From Burkholderiaceae bacterium (GTDB lineage: Bacteria; Pseudomonadota; Gammaproteobacteria; Burkholderiales; Burkholderiaceae), in the NCBI GenBank assembly GCA_947374315.1, contig CANCBK010000013.1, forward strand, positions 1 through 36,228: 36,228 nt of DNA, given 5' to 3'. How positions within the stretch are numbered: position 1 is the stretch's first letter; every line of letters starts with the position of its first letter. The notes under the pieces were generated by a model, which saw only the letters and a program-made list of their open reading frames with translations, made no database searches and was not told where the DNA came from. A program made the translations under genes and the position numbers. Shown in pieces: positions 16,807 through 25,751 of this stretch.

Positions 16807-18522
16807 TTAGCTCGGCATGTACTTACCTTGCTCCTTAAGTTCCTCTTTATATTGCTTCTGCATCTCACGAAGGCGCGCATCAATACTCGAAGCTTGATAA
16901 AAATCAGCGCCGCCAGATGATCGAGCAATTTTGAGCTGCTCAATTGCTGAAGGCCACGCACCCTCAAGCGCATACTTTTCTCCAAGAGCGTAATGACGCA
17001 TGGGAACATTCTTCGCTTGGTCATATGCACTAGAAAGCATTGACCACCAAACCACTTCATTGGGCTGGGCGCGAGTGCGGGCTTTTAACCAGACAATAGC
17101 ATCATTGGTACGGCCTAACTTCAGATAAGCATTCATCATGGCAGCACCCGCAGCATAAGACTGTGGATACGTCTTTAAAGTAGCTTGGGCAATTTGCAGC
17201 GCTTCTTCATTCTTCCCCTTAGCCAGGGCCAACTCTGAGGCGGTAATGTCCAATGAAAGACTTTGCCTCTGAATAGCAGACCCCGATGCGCCAGTGCTGT
17301 TAACTAGATTTCGTGCTTGCTGCAAGTACCCTGTTGCCTGATCAATCTTGCCTTGTTTCTGCGCGATCAAGGCTAGACCATACAAACCTTCCATTTGCTT
17401 CCCGGGTGCAGACTGCTGACTGAGGGCCTCAAAGGTATTCTTCAGGTCATACATGCCACTTGAGGTGCCGGACTGCTCCATCCGTGCACGTGCTTTTACA
17501 AAATAAAACTCCACTGCGGTAGGCACATTTTTACCAGGGATATTGCGGGCACGATCTTGCATATCCGCAATACGATCTGTCGTTAATGGATGGGTGCGGA
17601 CATAGGAGGGAACACCGTTATCCATAATTCCGGTAGCCTTTTGCAGACGCTGGAAAAATCCTGGGGCGCCATTCACATCATAGCCACTTGCGGCCAAGAT
17701 CTGAAAACCAATACGATCCGCTTCTCGCTCCGCATCTCTAGAATAAGACAATTGATTATTTACCGCAACCGCTTGACCGCCCTGCATAAGACCGGACGCA
17801 GCGCCAGGATTACGCGATGCCGCTAAAGCACCCAATAAAATACCCGCAAGAGCAATCATCATATTGGTAGTCTGCTTATCCATTTGACGGGCTAAGTGAC
17901 GCTGCAAAACGTGCCCCGTCTCATGACCCATGACTGAAGCGACTTCAGAATCGGATTCAGCATTCGTCAGTAAGCCAGTATGAAAACCAATAAATCCGCC
18001 CGGTAATGCGAATGCATTAATACTGCTGTCTTTGACCGCAAATATCTCAAAGTTATACGCACCACTTCCTTGCTCATCGGCGCCACCCAACTGCAAACGC
18101 TTCGCAGATTGCAATAAGCGTCGTTCCATCTGATTTAAAAAATCATAGATTGGTAAATCATTCGAGTAATCAGGATCCGGACGAATCTGGCGCATGATCA
18201 TCTCGCCATACTTTTTTTCGTCCAAACGACTTAAAGTGTCACCCCCCGGGTCACCCATATCAGGTAACACAAAGTTTTGTTGTGTTTGAGGTGCGCTACG
18301 CGATGGCAGATTAGAAGATCGAGCCTCAGGAGATTGAACTGCTCTACCGAGGTTTTGCAAAGCGGCAGATTCGCCTTGCACAGAGACATCTCCAGTGGCA
18401 GTTGACGATGATCCAGCAGCATAAACAGCGCCCGCACTCGGGAAAGCCAAGGCCAAAATGAGTTGGCCAGCCAAAATTCGCCTAAAAATAGACGATCTGC
18501 CTGCTGTCTTTATTGCTTTCAT
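16807..18522 (-). CDS. bepA: BepA-like periplasmic M48 metalloprotease with TPR domain
   Basis: The 571-residue protein has an N-terminal signal sequence (about 1-36), an M48 peptidase domain with H200-E-T-G-H204 and a probable third zinc ligand E265 in EREAD, and a C-terminal helical repeat half (about 340-560) like the TPR domain of BepA/YfgC. In E. coli BepA helps assemble or degrade stalled outer-membrane beta-barrels such as LptD. The role here is inferred from that family. Only 23 bp separate its start codon from the divergent moaC, so its promoter must overlap moaC coding sequence. The ribosome site is poor (AGGG touching the ATG). Confidence 0.9.
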   Translation of the reverse strand: MKAIKTAGRSSIFRRILAGQLILALAFPSAGAVYAAGSSSTATGDVSVQGESAALQNLGRAVQSPEARSSNLPSRSAPQTQQNFVLPDMGDPGGDTLSRLDEKKYGEMIMRQIRPDPDYSNDLPIYDFLNQMERRLLQSAKRLQLGGADEQGSGAYNFEIFAVKDSSINAFALPGGFIGFHTGLLTNAESDSEVASVMGHETGHVLQRHLARQMDKQTTNMMIALAGILLGALAASRNPGAASGLMQGGQAVAVNNQLSYSRDAEREADRIGFQILAASGYDVNGAPGFFQRLQKATGIMDNGVPSYVRTHPLTTDRIADMQDRARNIPGKNVPTAVEFYFVKARARMEQSGTSSGMYDLKNTFEALSQQSAPGKQMEGLYGLALIAQKQGKIDQATGYLQQARNLVNSTGASGSAIQRQSLSLDITASELALAKGKNEEALQIAQATLKTYPQSYAAGAAMMNAYLKLGRTNDAIVWLKARTRAQPNEVVWWSMLSSAYDQAKNVPMRHYALGEKYALEGAWPSAIEQLKIARSSGGADFYQASSIDARLREMQKQYKEELKEQGKYMPS

Positions 18523-18545
18523 CCCTATATGGTAAAACTTATCCC

Positions 18546-19022
18546 ATGAACAAACTAACTCATTTTGATGCCAGCGGCCAAGCCCATATGGTCAATGTTG
18601 GCGATAAGCCCAATACCCACCGGATTGCCATCGCTACAGGAAAGATCACGATGCTCCCCGAGACCTTCGAAATGATTGAAGCGGGGACCCATAAGAAGGG
18701 GGATGTGCTGGGTATTGCCAGAATTGCAGGTATTCAGGCGTCTAAAAAGACTTCAGACTTGATTCCGCTCTGCCACCCACTGGCCTTAACGCACGTTAGC
18801 CTAGAGTTTGCGCTAAATAAAGCAGAAAACAGCATTACTTGCCAAGTGAGAGCTGAGACTACCGGCCCCACTGGCGTGGAAATGGAGGCCCTCACCGCAG
18901 TACAAGTCGCCCTCCTCACCATTTATGACATGGCTAAAGCAGTTGATAGGGGCATGGTGATGGGTGACATTCACTTGCTTGAGAAGAGTGGCGGCAAGTC
19001 TGGGGAGTGGAAAGCGGACTAG
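18546..19022 (+). CDS. moaC: Cyclic pyranopterin monophosphate synthase
   Basis: Converts the MoaA product into cyclic pyranopterin monophosphate in molybdenum cofactor synthesis. The 158-residue product contains the DLIPLCHPL active-site motif, [15 protein letters not shown] and [10 protein letters not shown], all signature regions of MoaC. The ATG at 18546 is used; the frame is open to a TTG at 18513 that would overlap bepA. No other moa gene is adjacent. A hairpin follows the stop codon. Confidence 0.97.
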   Translation: MNKLTHFDASGQAHMVNVGDKPNTHRIAIATGKITMLPETFEMIEAGTHKKGDVLGIARIAGIQASKKTSDLIPLCHPLALTHVSLEFALNKAENSITCQVRAETTGPTGVEMEALTAVQVALLTIYDMAKAVDRGMVMGDIHLLEKSGGKSGEWKAD

Positions 19023-19028
19023 CCAATG

Positions 19029-19054
19029 ATTAAGCCGCCCGAGGGTGGCTTAAT
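19029..19054. terminator. Hairpin between convergent moaC and pilin genes
   Basis: ATTAAGCC (19029-19036) pairs with GGCTTAAT (19047-19054), and the stem extends inward through a G-T wobble and CCC/GGG, leaving a very short loop. It lies between two convergent genes and could end transcription from both sides, although T runs are weak. Confidence 0.6.
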
Positions 19055-19078
19055 ATCTTCCATCACCTTTACTAAAAT

Positions 19079-19609
19079 TTATTGACTAATGCGGCACTCG
19101 GAAGGCAACAGCTGGGGCAATAAATTAGTCTCGGTGGAACGACAGGACCAACCGCCCGCCCACGTAGAACCGTTAGGTTGAGATAAATCGATAGGCTTCG
19201 GAACATTGGCATCCGGATCATTGGTTGGAATGAGATGTAGGGTATTTTTACCCTCTGGGGCCACATTGTTTTGAAAATCAATCGCAATCGCCCCTGAAGG
19301 CATCACTTCTATTAGCTTCACGCTGCGAGTCGGCACAAAGGTAAATGAGCCATTAGTAGCCTTATCCATCGGTACAGTACCTCTACTAGCAAATGCTTCA
19401 GTTACAGCAAGTTTTGCACTAGAGGATAGATTCATACCCTCTACGATCCGACTTCGCGCAATGTAATCTTGATATTGCGGAACCGCAACGGCAACCAATA
19501 TTCCGATGATGGCAACCACTACCATCACCTCAATTAAGGTAAATCCAAATTCTGCTGATTTATCTTTGTTTAAAGATGCTTGAGATGCTTGATGATGTTG
19601 TATAGACAT
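19079..19609 (-). CDS. Type IV pilin-like protein with a long leader
   Basis: The 176-residue protein has a type III signal, G22-F-T-L-I-E27 followed by a hydrophobic helix, so the prepilin peptidase should cut after G22. The 22-residue leader is unusually long; typical type IVa leaders have about six to ten residues. The start is supported by CAGGAG nine bases before the ATG. Two cysteines near the C-terminus (WSC and SEC) could form the disulfide-bounded D-region of a major pilin. It stands alone, without pil assembly genes, and has its own candidate promoter. It could be a major pilin or a minor pseudopilin. Confidence 0.88.
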   Translation of the reverse strand: MSIQHHQASQASLNKDKSAEFGFTLIEVMVVVAIIGILVAVAVPQYQDYIARSRIVEGMNLSSSAKLAVTEAFASRGTVPMDKATNGSFTFVPTRSVKLIEVMPSGAIAIDFQNNVAPEGKNTLHLIPTNDPDANVPKPIDLSQPNGSTWAGGWSCRSTETNLLPQLLPSECRISQ

Positions 19610-19647
19610 TTCGATCGGCTCCTGAGGTTGAATGCCTCATCATGCAG

Positions 19648-19676
19648 TCTATACCCAGCCGACTCAAGATGTCCAA
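19648..19676 (-). promoter_or_regulatory. Candidate promoter of the pilin gene
   Basis: On the minus strand TTGGAC (19671-19676) and TATAGA (19648-19653) are separated by exactly 17 bp, about 40 bp upstream of the start codon. The -10 is good and the -35 partial. No sigma-54 promoter of the kind driving many pilA genes was recognised. Confidence 0.45.
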
Positions 19677-19681
19677 ATGTA

Positions 19682-19712
19682 AGAAAAGCCAGCTTTAGAG
19701 GCTGGCTTTTCT
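19682..19712 (-). terminator. Terminator of the TerC-family gene
   Basis: AGAAAAGCCAGC (19682-19693) and GCTGGCTTTTCT (19701-19712) form a 12-bp perfect stem with a 7-nt loop. Read on the minus strand it ends in a T-rich arm just after the TerC-family stop codon, insulating the pilin gene from it. Confidence 0.8.
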
Positions 19713-19728
19713 GATTAATGCGTGAGAT

Positions 19729-20439
19729 TCATTTAGTGGTCTGTTTGCCGGCGTTCTTTTTCTTCATGTAGGTGCCAAGCAAAATTACAAAGACGACACC
19801 GATGACCTCAAAAGCCAATTTAGCATCACCAAGCGCCGCCTGAATGCTATCTTTAATCGCTGGATCTTCAACCAACATGCCACCAGCCAACAAGCCTAAT
19901 AGACCCGCACCTAAGGTGATGATGATTGGAAAACGCTCCATCACTTTGAGCAACATCGTGCTACCAAAAATGATCAGTGGAATAGACAAGCCTAAGCCAA
20001 CAATCAGGAGCAAGAGACGAGTCTCTTCTGGGCCCTTTTGAGCGGCTGCAGCCACTGCCAACACATTGTCCAAACTCATGACCAAGTCAGCAATCAAGAT
20101 AGTACGAATAGCAGCCCAGATACTAGATTCCGCCTTCATATCTTCTTCGCCGCCGCTGTCAGCCAACAACTGAACGCCAATGTAAACGAGCAAAATTGCG
20201 CCAACAATTTTTAGGTATGGAAGGCTCAATAAAGCAACGGCGGTAATCGTTAGAATGACCCGCAAAACGATTGCGGCGGCACTACCAAAAAAAATGGCCT
20301 TCTTTTGCTGAGGTGGAGGCAAGTTGCGCGATGCTAATGCAATCACTACCGCGTTATCTCCAGATAACAGAATGTTGGCAACAATGATTGAGAGCAATGC
20401 CGCCCAGAATGTCGCGTCAGAAAATGCTGAAAAATCCAT
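19729..20439 (-). CDS. TerC-family integral membrane protein
   Basis: A 236-residue multi-pass membrane protein with the family features NILLSGDNAVVIALASR (about 22-38) and, in the second half, a repeat of the same pattern, MSLDNVLAVAAAA, each carrying acidic residues inside membrane helices. TerC/Alx/YjbE-type proteins are linked to tellurite resistance or manganese export, so metal transport is a reasonable guess, not a demonstrated function. GGAG precedes the ATG by 5 nt. It sits downstream of sucD but is separated from it by a strong hairpin. The leader is too short for a yybP-ykoY riboswitch. Confidence 0.9.
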   Translation of the reverse strand: MDFSAFSDATFWAALLSIIVANILLSGDNAVVIALASRNLPPPQQKKAIFFGSAAAIVLRVILTITAVALLSLPYLKIVGAILLVYIGVQLLADSGGEEDMKAESSIWAAIRTILIADLVMSLDNVLAVAAAAQKGPEETRLLLLIVGLGLSIPLIIFGSTMLLKVMERFPIIITLGAGLLGLLAGGMLVEDPAIKDSIQAALGDAKLAFEVIGVVFVILLGTYMKKKNAGKQTTK

Positions 20440-20486
20440 TACGTCTCCATACTTTTTTATATTTTAGTTTTAACTACAGGGCACTA

Positions 20487-20520
20487 TAAAAAGCATGCCG
20501 ACGAATCGGCATGCTTTTTA
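20487..20520 (-). terminator. Terminator of the sucCD operon
   Basis: TAAAAAGCATGCCG (20487-20500) and CGGCATGCTTTTTA (20507-20520) form a 14-bp perfect stem with a 6-nt loop. On the minus strand it starts 3 bp after the sucD stop codon and ends in TTTTTA, a textbook intrinsic terminator. Confidence 0.9.
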
Positions 20521-20523
20521 TGA

Positions 20524-21417
20524 TTACAACATGGCTTTGAGCAAAGCAGCCATTTCCGAAGGGTTTCTTGTGACCTTGAAGCCACATTCTTCCATTACGG
20601 CAAGCTTGGCATCAGCCGTATCGGCTCCACCAGAAATCAATGCGCCAGCATGGCCCATACGTTTTCCAGGAGGCGCTGTCACACCAGCAATAAATCCAAC
20701 TACCGGCTTCTTCATATTGTCTTTACACCAGCGAGCTGCTTCAGCCTCATCTGGTCCGCCGATTTCGCCAATCATGATCACAGCATCAGTATCAGGATCT
20801 TCGTTGAACATTCTCATGATGTCGATGTGCTTCAGGCCATTGATTGGATCGCCACCAATACCAACTGCTGTTGATTGACCTAAGCCAATTGATGTCAATT
20901 GACCAACTGCTTCATAAGTCAATGTACCGGAACGGCTCACTACACCAATACGGCCCTTTTTATGAATATGACCAGGCATGATGCCGATTTTGATCTCATC
21001 TGGAGTAATGATTCCAGGGCAATTTGGGCCAAGCAACAAAGTCTTCTTGCCGCCAGCAGCCTCTTTTGCAGTCATCTTGTTGCGCACTTCCAGCATATCC
21101 TTGACTGGAATGCCTTCTGTAATACAAATAACAAAATCAAGATCAGCCTCAACAGCCTCCCAAATTGCAGCAGCAGCCCCAGGAGGCGGCACATAAATAA
21201 CAGAAGCGGTTGCGCCGGTCTGCTGAGCGGCTTCTTTCACGGTTCCATAAATTGGAATATTAAAAATAGACTCGCCTGCTTTTTTAGGATTTACACCAGC
21301 TACAAAACAGTTTTTACCATTTGCATATTCTTGGCACTTTTCAGTGTGGAATTGGCCAGTCTTACCAGTAATACCTTGAGTAATTACTTTAGTATTTTTA
21401 TTTACCAAAATAGACAT
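20524..21417 (-). CDS. sucD: Succinyl-CoA synthetase (ADP-forming), alpha subunit
   Basis: The CoA-binding and phosphohistidine-carrying subunit of succinyl-CoA synthetase, which couples succinyl-CoA cleavage to nucleotide triphosphate formation in the TCA cycle. The 297-residue protein has the [11 protein letters not shown]oA-binding start, [10 protein letters not shown], and the [10 protein letters not shown] segment containing the phosphorylated histidine. It lies 15 bp after sucC. A strong terminator follows, so the two subunits form a bicistronic unit. Confidence 0.97.
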   Translation of the reverse strand: MSILVNKNTKVITQGITGKTGQFHTEKCQEYANGKNCFVAGVNPKKAGESIFNIPIYGTVKEAAQQTGATASVIYVPPPGAAAAIWEAVEADLDFVICITEGIPVKDMLEVRNKMTAKEAAGGKKTLLLGPNCPGIITPDEIKIGIMPGHIHKKGRIGVVSRSGTLTYEAVGQLTSIGLGQSTAVGIGGDPINGLKHIDIMRMFNEDPDTDAVIMIGEIGGPDEAEAARWCKDNMKKPVVGFIAGVTAPPGKRMGHAGALISGGADTADAKLAVMEECGFKVTRNPSEMAALLKAML

Positions 21418-21432
21418 ATTGAAGTTCCTTGA

Positions 21433-22602
21433 TTATTTGTTTTTAGCAACGGCAGCAACTACTTTCGTAGCGGCTTCAGCCATTGAGTCGGCGCTAATGA
21501 TTGGCAAGCCAGAGTCCGCAAGAATCTTCTTGCCCAACTCCTCATTTGTACCCTTCATACGCACAACCAAAGGTACAGTTAAGTTAACCGCTTTACATGC
21601 CGTTACCACGCCATCAGCGATCACATCGCAACGCATGATGCCGCCGAAAATATTAACCAAAATCGCTTCAACACTCTTGTTCTTGAGCATGATCTTGAAT
21701 GCTTCCGTAACTTTCTCAGCAGTAGCACCACCACCAACGTCCAAGAAGTTTGCTGGCTCGCCGCCAAACAACTTAATAGTGTCCATGGTTGCCATCGCCA
21801 AACCAGCACCGTTCACTAAACAGCCAATATTGCCGTCGAGTGAAATATAAGCTAAGTCAAACTTAGAAGCCTCGATCTCAGCAGCATCTTCTTCATCGAT
21901 ATCGCGATAGGCAACGATTTCTGGATGACGATACAGAGCATTTGGGTCAAAGTTAAATTTTGCGTCAAGCGCTTTAATCTTGCCATTACCTTCAAGAATC
22001 AATGGATTGATTTCGACCAATGAAGCATCGGTCTCCCAATAGGTTTTGTACAAGTTCTTGAATACTTCGCTTGCCATCGGAATGGAGGCATCTGGAACAC
22101 CAATGCCTTTAGCGATGATTCCGCAATCAGCATCCGTCAACCCAATTAATGGATCAACAAATACTTTGATAATTTTTTCTGGGTGAGATTCCGCAACCTC
22201 TTCGATATCCATGCCACCTTCGCTGGACGCCATAATCACATTCTTTTGTGTGCCACGGTCAGTAACAATACTGAAGTAGTACTCTTTTTTGATATCGGCA
22301 CCATCTTCAATTAAGAGACGATTCACCTTTTGACCTTCTGGGCCAGTTTGATGGGTTTTCAATTGCATGCCCAAAATTTCAGAAGCATATTTCTTCACTT
22401 CATCCATGCTGCGAGCCAACTTCACACCGCCGCCTTTACCACGACCACCTGCATGAATTTGCGCTTTAACAACCCATACTGGGCCGCCCAATTTTTCGGC
22501 AGCTTTAATTGCCTCATCAACACTAAATGCAGGAATGCCATTTGGAACTGGCACATTAAATTGGCGTAATAGTTCTTTGCCTTGGTACTCGTGAATTTTC
22601 AT
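21433..22602 (-). CDS. sucC: Succinyl-CoA synthetase (ADP-forming), beta subunit
   Basis: The ATP-grasp subunit that binds nucleotide and pairs with SucD. The 389-residue protein begins [12 protein letters not shown] and contains the [15 protein letters not shown] nucleotide loop (about 47-61), SLVEINPL and the GGGATAEKV segment. Length and motifs are those of a normal bacterial SucC. The 189-bp region between recX and this gene must hold its promoter, but no convincing hexamer pair was found there. Confidence 0.97.
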   Translation of the reverse strand: MKIHEYQGKELLRQFNVPVPNGIPAFSVDEAIKAAEKLGGPVWVVKAQIHAGGRGKGGGVKLARSMDEVKKYASEILGMQLKTHQTGPEGQKVNRLLIEDGADIKKEYYFSIVTDRGTQKNVIMASSEGGMDIEEVAESHPEKIIKVFVDPLIGLTDADCGIIAKGIGVPDASIPMASEVFKNLYKTYWETDASLVEINPLILEGNGKIKALDAKFNFDPNALYRHPEIVAYRDIDEEDAAEIEASKFDLAYISLDGNIGCLVNGAGLAMATMDTIKLFGGEPANFLDVGGGATAEKVTEAFKIMLKNKSVEAILVNIFGGIMRCDVIADGVVTACKAVNLTVPLVVRMKGTNEELGKKILADSGLPIISADSMAEAATKVVAAVAKNK

Positions 22603-22791
22603 AATTACTCCCGAAACGGTATCTTTTTTAGCAAGCGATGAGGATTAGTAAAACCGGCTTTGCCTCAATCTCATCCCTACCCAATAATTAACTTTATTAA
22701 ATTAAATTGAATAAATGCGAATGGCTTAACCGACTCTATAAGTCTATCATGCTGCAATGCGGCAACATGACATGCCTGCTCCGTACTTGCC

Positions 22792-23328
22792 CTAGTCCGG
22801 ACGCCCTGCAACCACCTTCGATACCACCCCTGAGCTAAAGCCCTTAGAAGCCAGAAAGCGATACTGGCGAGCCCGCTCTTTTTGATCTACTGCAACTGCA
22901 CCGAACTTCCGAAGCCAAAGCTCATGAGCCCGCTGATACTCAGTCTCTTTTAGACCCCTAAGAAGATCTACTGTCTTTGCACTATCAACCCCTGCTTGCT
23001 GGAGCTCATCTTGTATTTTTCGAGTACCAAAACGTTCACTGCGGCGGCGCACCAAAGCCTCCGCAAAGCGCTGATCAGAAAGCCAGCCTCGAGCCTCAAA
23101 ATCATCTAGAACTGCCTCGATCTGAACTTCTAAAGGCGCTTCTGATACTGACACTTCAGAACCCTCTTCAGTCGGATTGAACTTCAGCATTCTGGCTGCG
23201 GATTCTTGAAGCTTGTCACCCAAGCCCTTGCGACTGTATTCCCGCATCGACAAAAGGCGCAAAGCCCGAGCTTTGAGACTCGGGCTTTGTTTATTGCTCT
23301 TTTTAACAGTGCCGCCTAATTCTGACAT
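22792..23328 (-). CDS. recX: RecA regulatory protein RecX
   Basis: RecX binds RecA filaments and limits recombinase and co-protease activity. The 178-residue protein has the typical N-terminal ARALRLLSxREYSRKGLxxKL helix pattern (about 20-40), a central DFEARGWLSDQRFAEALVRRR block and a C-terminal RQYRFLASKGFS repeat. It starts 7 bp after recA and is presumably co-transcribed with it under LexA control. A perfect 11-bp inverted repeat (23260-23289) lies within codons about 14-23 and resembles a terminator. That could lower recX expression relative to recA, as a recA-recX terminator does in E. coli. Confidence 0.95.
   Translation of the reverse strand: MSELGGTVKKSNKQSPSLKARALRLLSMREYSRKGLGDKLQESAARMLKFNPTEEGSEVSVSEAPLEVQIEAVLDDFEARGWLSDQRFAEALVRRRSERFGTRKIQDELQQAGVDSAKTVDLLRGLKETEYQRAHELWLRKFGAVAVDQKERARQYRFLASKGFSSGVVSKVVAGRPD
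23260..23289 (-). other. Terminator-like hairpin inside the start of recX
   Basis: CAAAGCCCGAG and CTCGGGCTTTG form an 11-bp perfect stem with an 8-nt loop, inside recX and about 50 bp downstream of the recA stop codon. A short T-containing stretch follows on the minus strand. Partial termination here would set the recA to recX ratio; this is inference. Confidence 0.5.
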
Positions 23329-23335
23329 CGAACGA

Positions 23336-24424
23336 TTACGCTTCCTCTTCTTCGCTCAACACATCGCTGACTACTGCTGTTCCAGCCTTCACGCCCAATT
23401 TGGCACGAATCCTCGCTTCAATGTCTTGAGCAATAGCTGGATTTTCTTTTAAGAACTCGCGCACATTATCTTTGCCTTGACCAATGCGATCACCACTATA
23501 GCTATACCAAGAGCCTGATTTCTCAACGATATCGGCCTCTACACCCATATCAATAATTTCACCCTCTCTTGAAATACCAGCACCGTACATGATGTCAAAG
23601 ATTGCCTCGCGGAATGGCGGAGAAACTTTATTCTTCACCACTTTCACACGAGTCTCATTACCGACGATTTCGTCACCCTTCTTAATGCTACCAATACGGC
23701 GAATATCTAAACGCATAGAAGCATAGAACTTCAGTGCATTACCGCCAGTGGTAGTTTCAGGGGAGCCAAACATCACGCCAATCTTCATACGTATTTGGTT
23801 AATAAAGATCACAGTGGTGTTGGTACGCTTAATTGCACCCGTGAGCTTACGCAAGGCTTGACTCATCAAGCGTGCCTGTAAGCCTGGTAGGGAATCACCC
23901 ATATCACCTTCGATCTCCGCCCTTGGAACCAAGGCTGCGACAGAGTCAATCACGATCAAATCAATGGATCCTGAACGCACTAAAGCGTCAGCAATTTCCA
24001 ATGCCTGCTCGCCAGTATCTGGCTGTGAGATCAACAAATTATTCACATCTACACCAAGGCGTGATGCGTATTGAACATCTAAAGCATGCTCAGCATCAAT
24101 AAAGGCACAAGTTCCGCCAATTTTTTGCATCTCTGCAATCGCATGCAAAGTCAGCGTAGTCTTCCCTGATGACTCTGGACCATAAATCTCAATCACACGG
24201 CCACGCGCCAAACCGCCAACGCCAAGTGCAATATCTAAGCCCAATGATCCACTTGAAACCACTTGAATATCTTGATGAATCTCTGCATCGCCCAATCTCA
24301 TGATTGAACCCTTGCCAAATTGCTTCTCAATTTGCGCCAAGGCTGCAGTCAATGCCTTTTGCTTGTCTCCGCTCATGCCATCAAATTCTGATGAGGCTGA
24401 TTTTTTCTTATCATCCAAGGCCAT
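23336..24424 (-). CDS. recA: Recombinase RecA
   Basis: DNA strand-exchange protein and co-protease for LexA cleavage. The 362-residue protein has the Walker A loop GPESSGKTT at 82-90, the Walker B-like [10 protein letters not shown], the DNA-binding L1/L2 regions ([14 protein letters not shown] and [10 protein letters not shown]) and an acidic C-terminus ending EEEEA. It is the first gene of recA-recX. A consensus-like LexA box overlaps its promoter 70-90 bp upstream, so SOS induction is expected. Confidence 0.98.
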   Translation of the reverse strand: MALDDKKKSASSEFDGMSGDKQKALTAALAQIEKQFGKGSIMRLGDAEIHQDIQVVSSGSLGLDIALGVGGLARGRVIEIYGPESSGKTTLTLHAIAEMQKIGGTCAFIDAEHALDVQYASRLGVDVNNLLISQPDTGEQALEIADALVRSGSIDLIVIDSVAALVPRAEIEGDMGDSLPGLQARLMSQALRKLTGAIKRTNTTVIFINQIRMKIGVMFGSPETTTGGNALKFYASMRLDIRRIGSIKKGDEIVGNETRVKVVKNKVSPPFREAIFDIMYGAGISREGEIIDMGVEADIVEKSGSWYSYSGDRIGQGKDNVREFLKENPAIAQDIEARIRAKLGVKAGTAVVSDVLSEEEEA

Positions 24425-24494
24425 TTTTTAATTCCTTTTCGCTATGTATTGGGCTTTTTCCCGAAGTTTTCGTGCTTTTCAACAACTCAGAAGT

Positions 24495-24524
24495 TACTGT
24501 ATATAAAAACAGTGGTATTTGCAA
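24495..24524 (-). promoter_or_regulatory. recA promoter with overlapping LexA (SOS) box
   Basis: The 20-bp box TACTGTATATAAAAACAGTG (24495-24514, plus-strand reading) keeps the CTGT-N8-ACAG pattern of the E. coli-type LexA site. On the minus strand TTGCAA (24519-24524) and TACAGT (24496-24501) form a 17-bp-spaced promoter whose spacer and -10 are covered by the box, so LexA would block polymerase directly. Confidence 0.9.
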
Positions 24525-24540
24525 GCAACTTTTTTAAGGC

Positions 24541-25077
24541 TTATCGCTGATTTTTCAATAGGCTCATTCCTGCAGCAGGCCGATCCCAGTAGAAGAAGAG
24601 GGGAATTGCTATCCCCCAGGCTAATCCCAGCAAAATTAAGCCTCCCACTTGCCCGCCAGCGCCCCATGCCCCTGCGCCCATCCTGATTCCAGCCTCATAA
24701 GACATGGGTCCGGCAATCGCCCCGAGCGCCGCACCCAAAATTGGTCTACCTCGCAACCAAGCTAAAGAACTATTCATGGTGCTGGCCACCAAACCCCAGA
24801 GTGCCCACATCCAGAATGGGGAGAGCAAAGCACTTGGCCACGCACCCTGAAAACTCAAAAATCCTAAATTAGCAATAAGTGTGTCAACGCTCACTCCGAA
24901 TAGGACCGCCTTAAGGATTAGCTTTAACTCCAAAATTACTTGTGGGGAGCGCCAAATATGAATGGCAATGTATAAGGATGTGCCTAGGGCAGGCCAAAAT
25001 ACTTGCTGATGGGCAGCACCAATCACACAGGCAAACCAACCGGCTTGAAAAAGCACAAAATTCCAGAATTTAGCCAT
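24541..25077 (-). CDS. DUF2878-family membrane protein
   Basis: A 178-residue, strongly hydrophobic protein with about five membrane segments and a layout like DUF2878 proteins: an N-terminal NFVLFQAGWFACV helix, a DTLIANLGFLSFQG segment in the middle and glycine-rich helices near the C-terminus. Function is unknown in the family. It ends about 17 bp upstream of the recA promoter region and is on the same strand, so read-through into recA is possible. It is preceded by the tRNA-Met terminator. Confidence 0.8.
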   Translation of the reverse strand: MAKFWNFVLFQAGWFACVIGAAHQQVFWPALGTSLYIAIHIWRSPQVILELKLILKAVLFGVSVDTLIANLGFLSFQGAWPSALLSPFWMWALWGLVASTMNSSLAWLRGRPILGAALGAIAGPMSYEAGIRMGAGAWGAGGQVGGLILLGLAWGIAIPLFFYWDRPAAGMSLLKNQR

Positions 25078-25108
25078 TTATCAAACCCGCTTGAAATTAC
25101 CTAAGAAA

Positions 25109-25136
25109 AAGGCCACTACCGATGGGTAATGGCCTT
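25109..25136 (-). terminator. Terminator of the tRNA-Met gene
   Basis: AAGGCCACTACC (25109-25120) and GGTAATGGCCTT (25125-25136) form a 12-bp stem with one G-T/A-C type irregularity and a 4-nt loop. On the minus strand it follows the tRNA 3' end by 6 bp and is followed by TTTTTC. Confidence 0.85.
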
Positions 25137-25142
25137 CTAATT

Positions 25143-25219
25143 TGGTGGCGAATCAGGGATTTGAACCCCGGACCTGCGGATTATGATTCCGTCGCTCTAA
25201 CCAGCTGAGCTAATTCGCC
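25143..25219 (-). tRNA. tRNA-Met (anticodon CAT), elongator type
   Basis: A full cloverleaf can be drawn on the minus strand: perfect 7-bp acceptor stem GGCGAAT/ATTCGCC, GCTC/GAGC D stem, anticodon loop ATCATAA giving CAT, T arm with TTCAAAT, and an encoded CCA end (25143-25145). The D arm and the CGGAATCATAATCCG anticodon arm resemble elongator tRNA-Met of Burkholderiales. The CAT anticodon also occurs in tRNA-Ile2 (lysidine-modified), so identity rests on that resemblance. The first anticodon-stem pair is A27-C43, a mismatch. Confidence 0.93.
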
Positions 25220-25294
25220 GAACTCGTTATTGTAAATGATCAGACGCCTTCTGTCTAAATCAAAGGGTTTGACCTGCTTTTACCAGAGGCAGCC

Positions 25295-25705
25295 TTACTT
25301 TATCTGGAAGCTACTAATAGCCTCATCACGGTTGTAACGGATAAAAACCTCGATTTTCTTGGCTAAAAAGAGCTTTTTAAGCACTTCATCCTTATTTTCA
25401 AAAACAATTGCTGTTTGCTCTGGGTAGCGAGCAAAGGGGTCGCTCATCACCTCAATAGGCTGGCCATCGACCTTAATCAGACGAATAGTGCGGTTATAGA
25501 GACGGTCTGGCTGGATAAAGATCAGGCGCTTGATATATTTGTCTAAGACCAGTTTTTGGCCCTGCTCATTCATCTTGTAGTAATAAACCAACTCATCCTT
25601 GCCGTTAGTAGTGACATCCCGCTCCTCATCCCACTTGGCAAAGGCAAGCTGACTAGCAAGCATACAAAGAATTATTGCCACTGCTAATCTATAAAGATGC
25701 ATCAT
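25295..25705 (-). CDS. Secreted protein of unknown function
   Basis: I do not recognise the family. The 136-residue protein starts with a clear Sec signal peptide (about 1-23, ending LAFA) and continues with a charged, lysine- and aspartate-rich mature part of about 113 residues without cysteines. It has a YYYKMNEQGQ stretch and an FIRYNRDEAISSFQI-like end. This suggests a small soluble periplasmic protein. It stands alone on the minus strand between tRNA-Met and a divergent MOSC gene. The double ATG start follows an AAGAAAG stretch. Confidence 0.75.
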   Translation of the reverse strand: MMHLYRLAVAIILCMLASQLAFAKWDEERDVTTNGKDELVYYYKMNEQGQKLVLDKYIKRLIFIQPDRLYNRTIRLIKVDGQPIEVMSDPFARYPEQTAIVFENKDEVLKKLFLAKKIEVFIRYNRDEAISSFQIK

Positions 25706-25751
25706 TTACTTTCTTGGTTTAATCAATTCATCTTATCAGCCATCAGCACCC

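Noticed and set aside
20440..20486. yybP-ykoY manganese riboswitch upstream of the TerC-family gene
   Set aside because: The region between the sucD terminator and the gene is under 50 bp, too short for that riboswitch.
20899..21432. 177-codon open frame opposite sucD
   Set aside because: Antisense shadow of a well-conserved gene, with a composition rich in Asn, Phe and Ser and no recognisable domain.
22603..22791. Promoter for sucCD
   Set aside because: Several AT-rich hexamers are present, but none forms a convincing -35/-10 pair with acceptable spacing.
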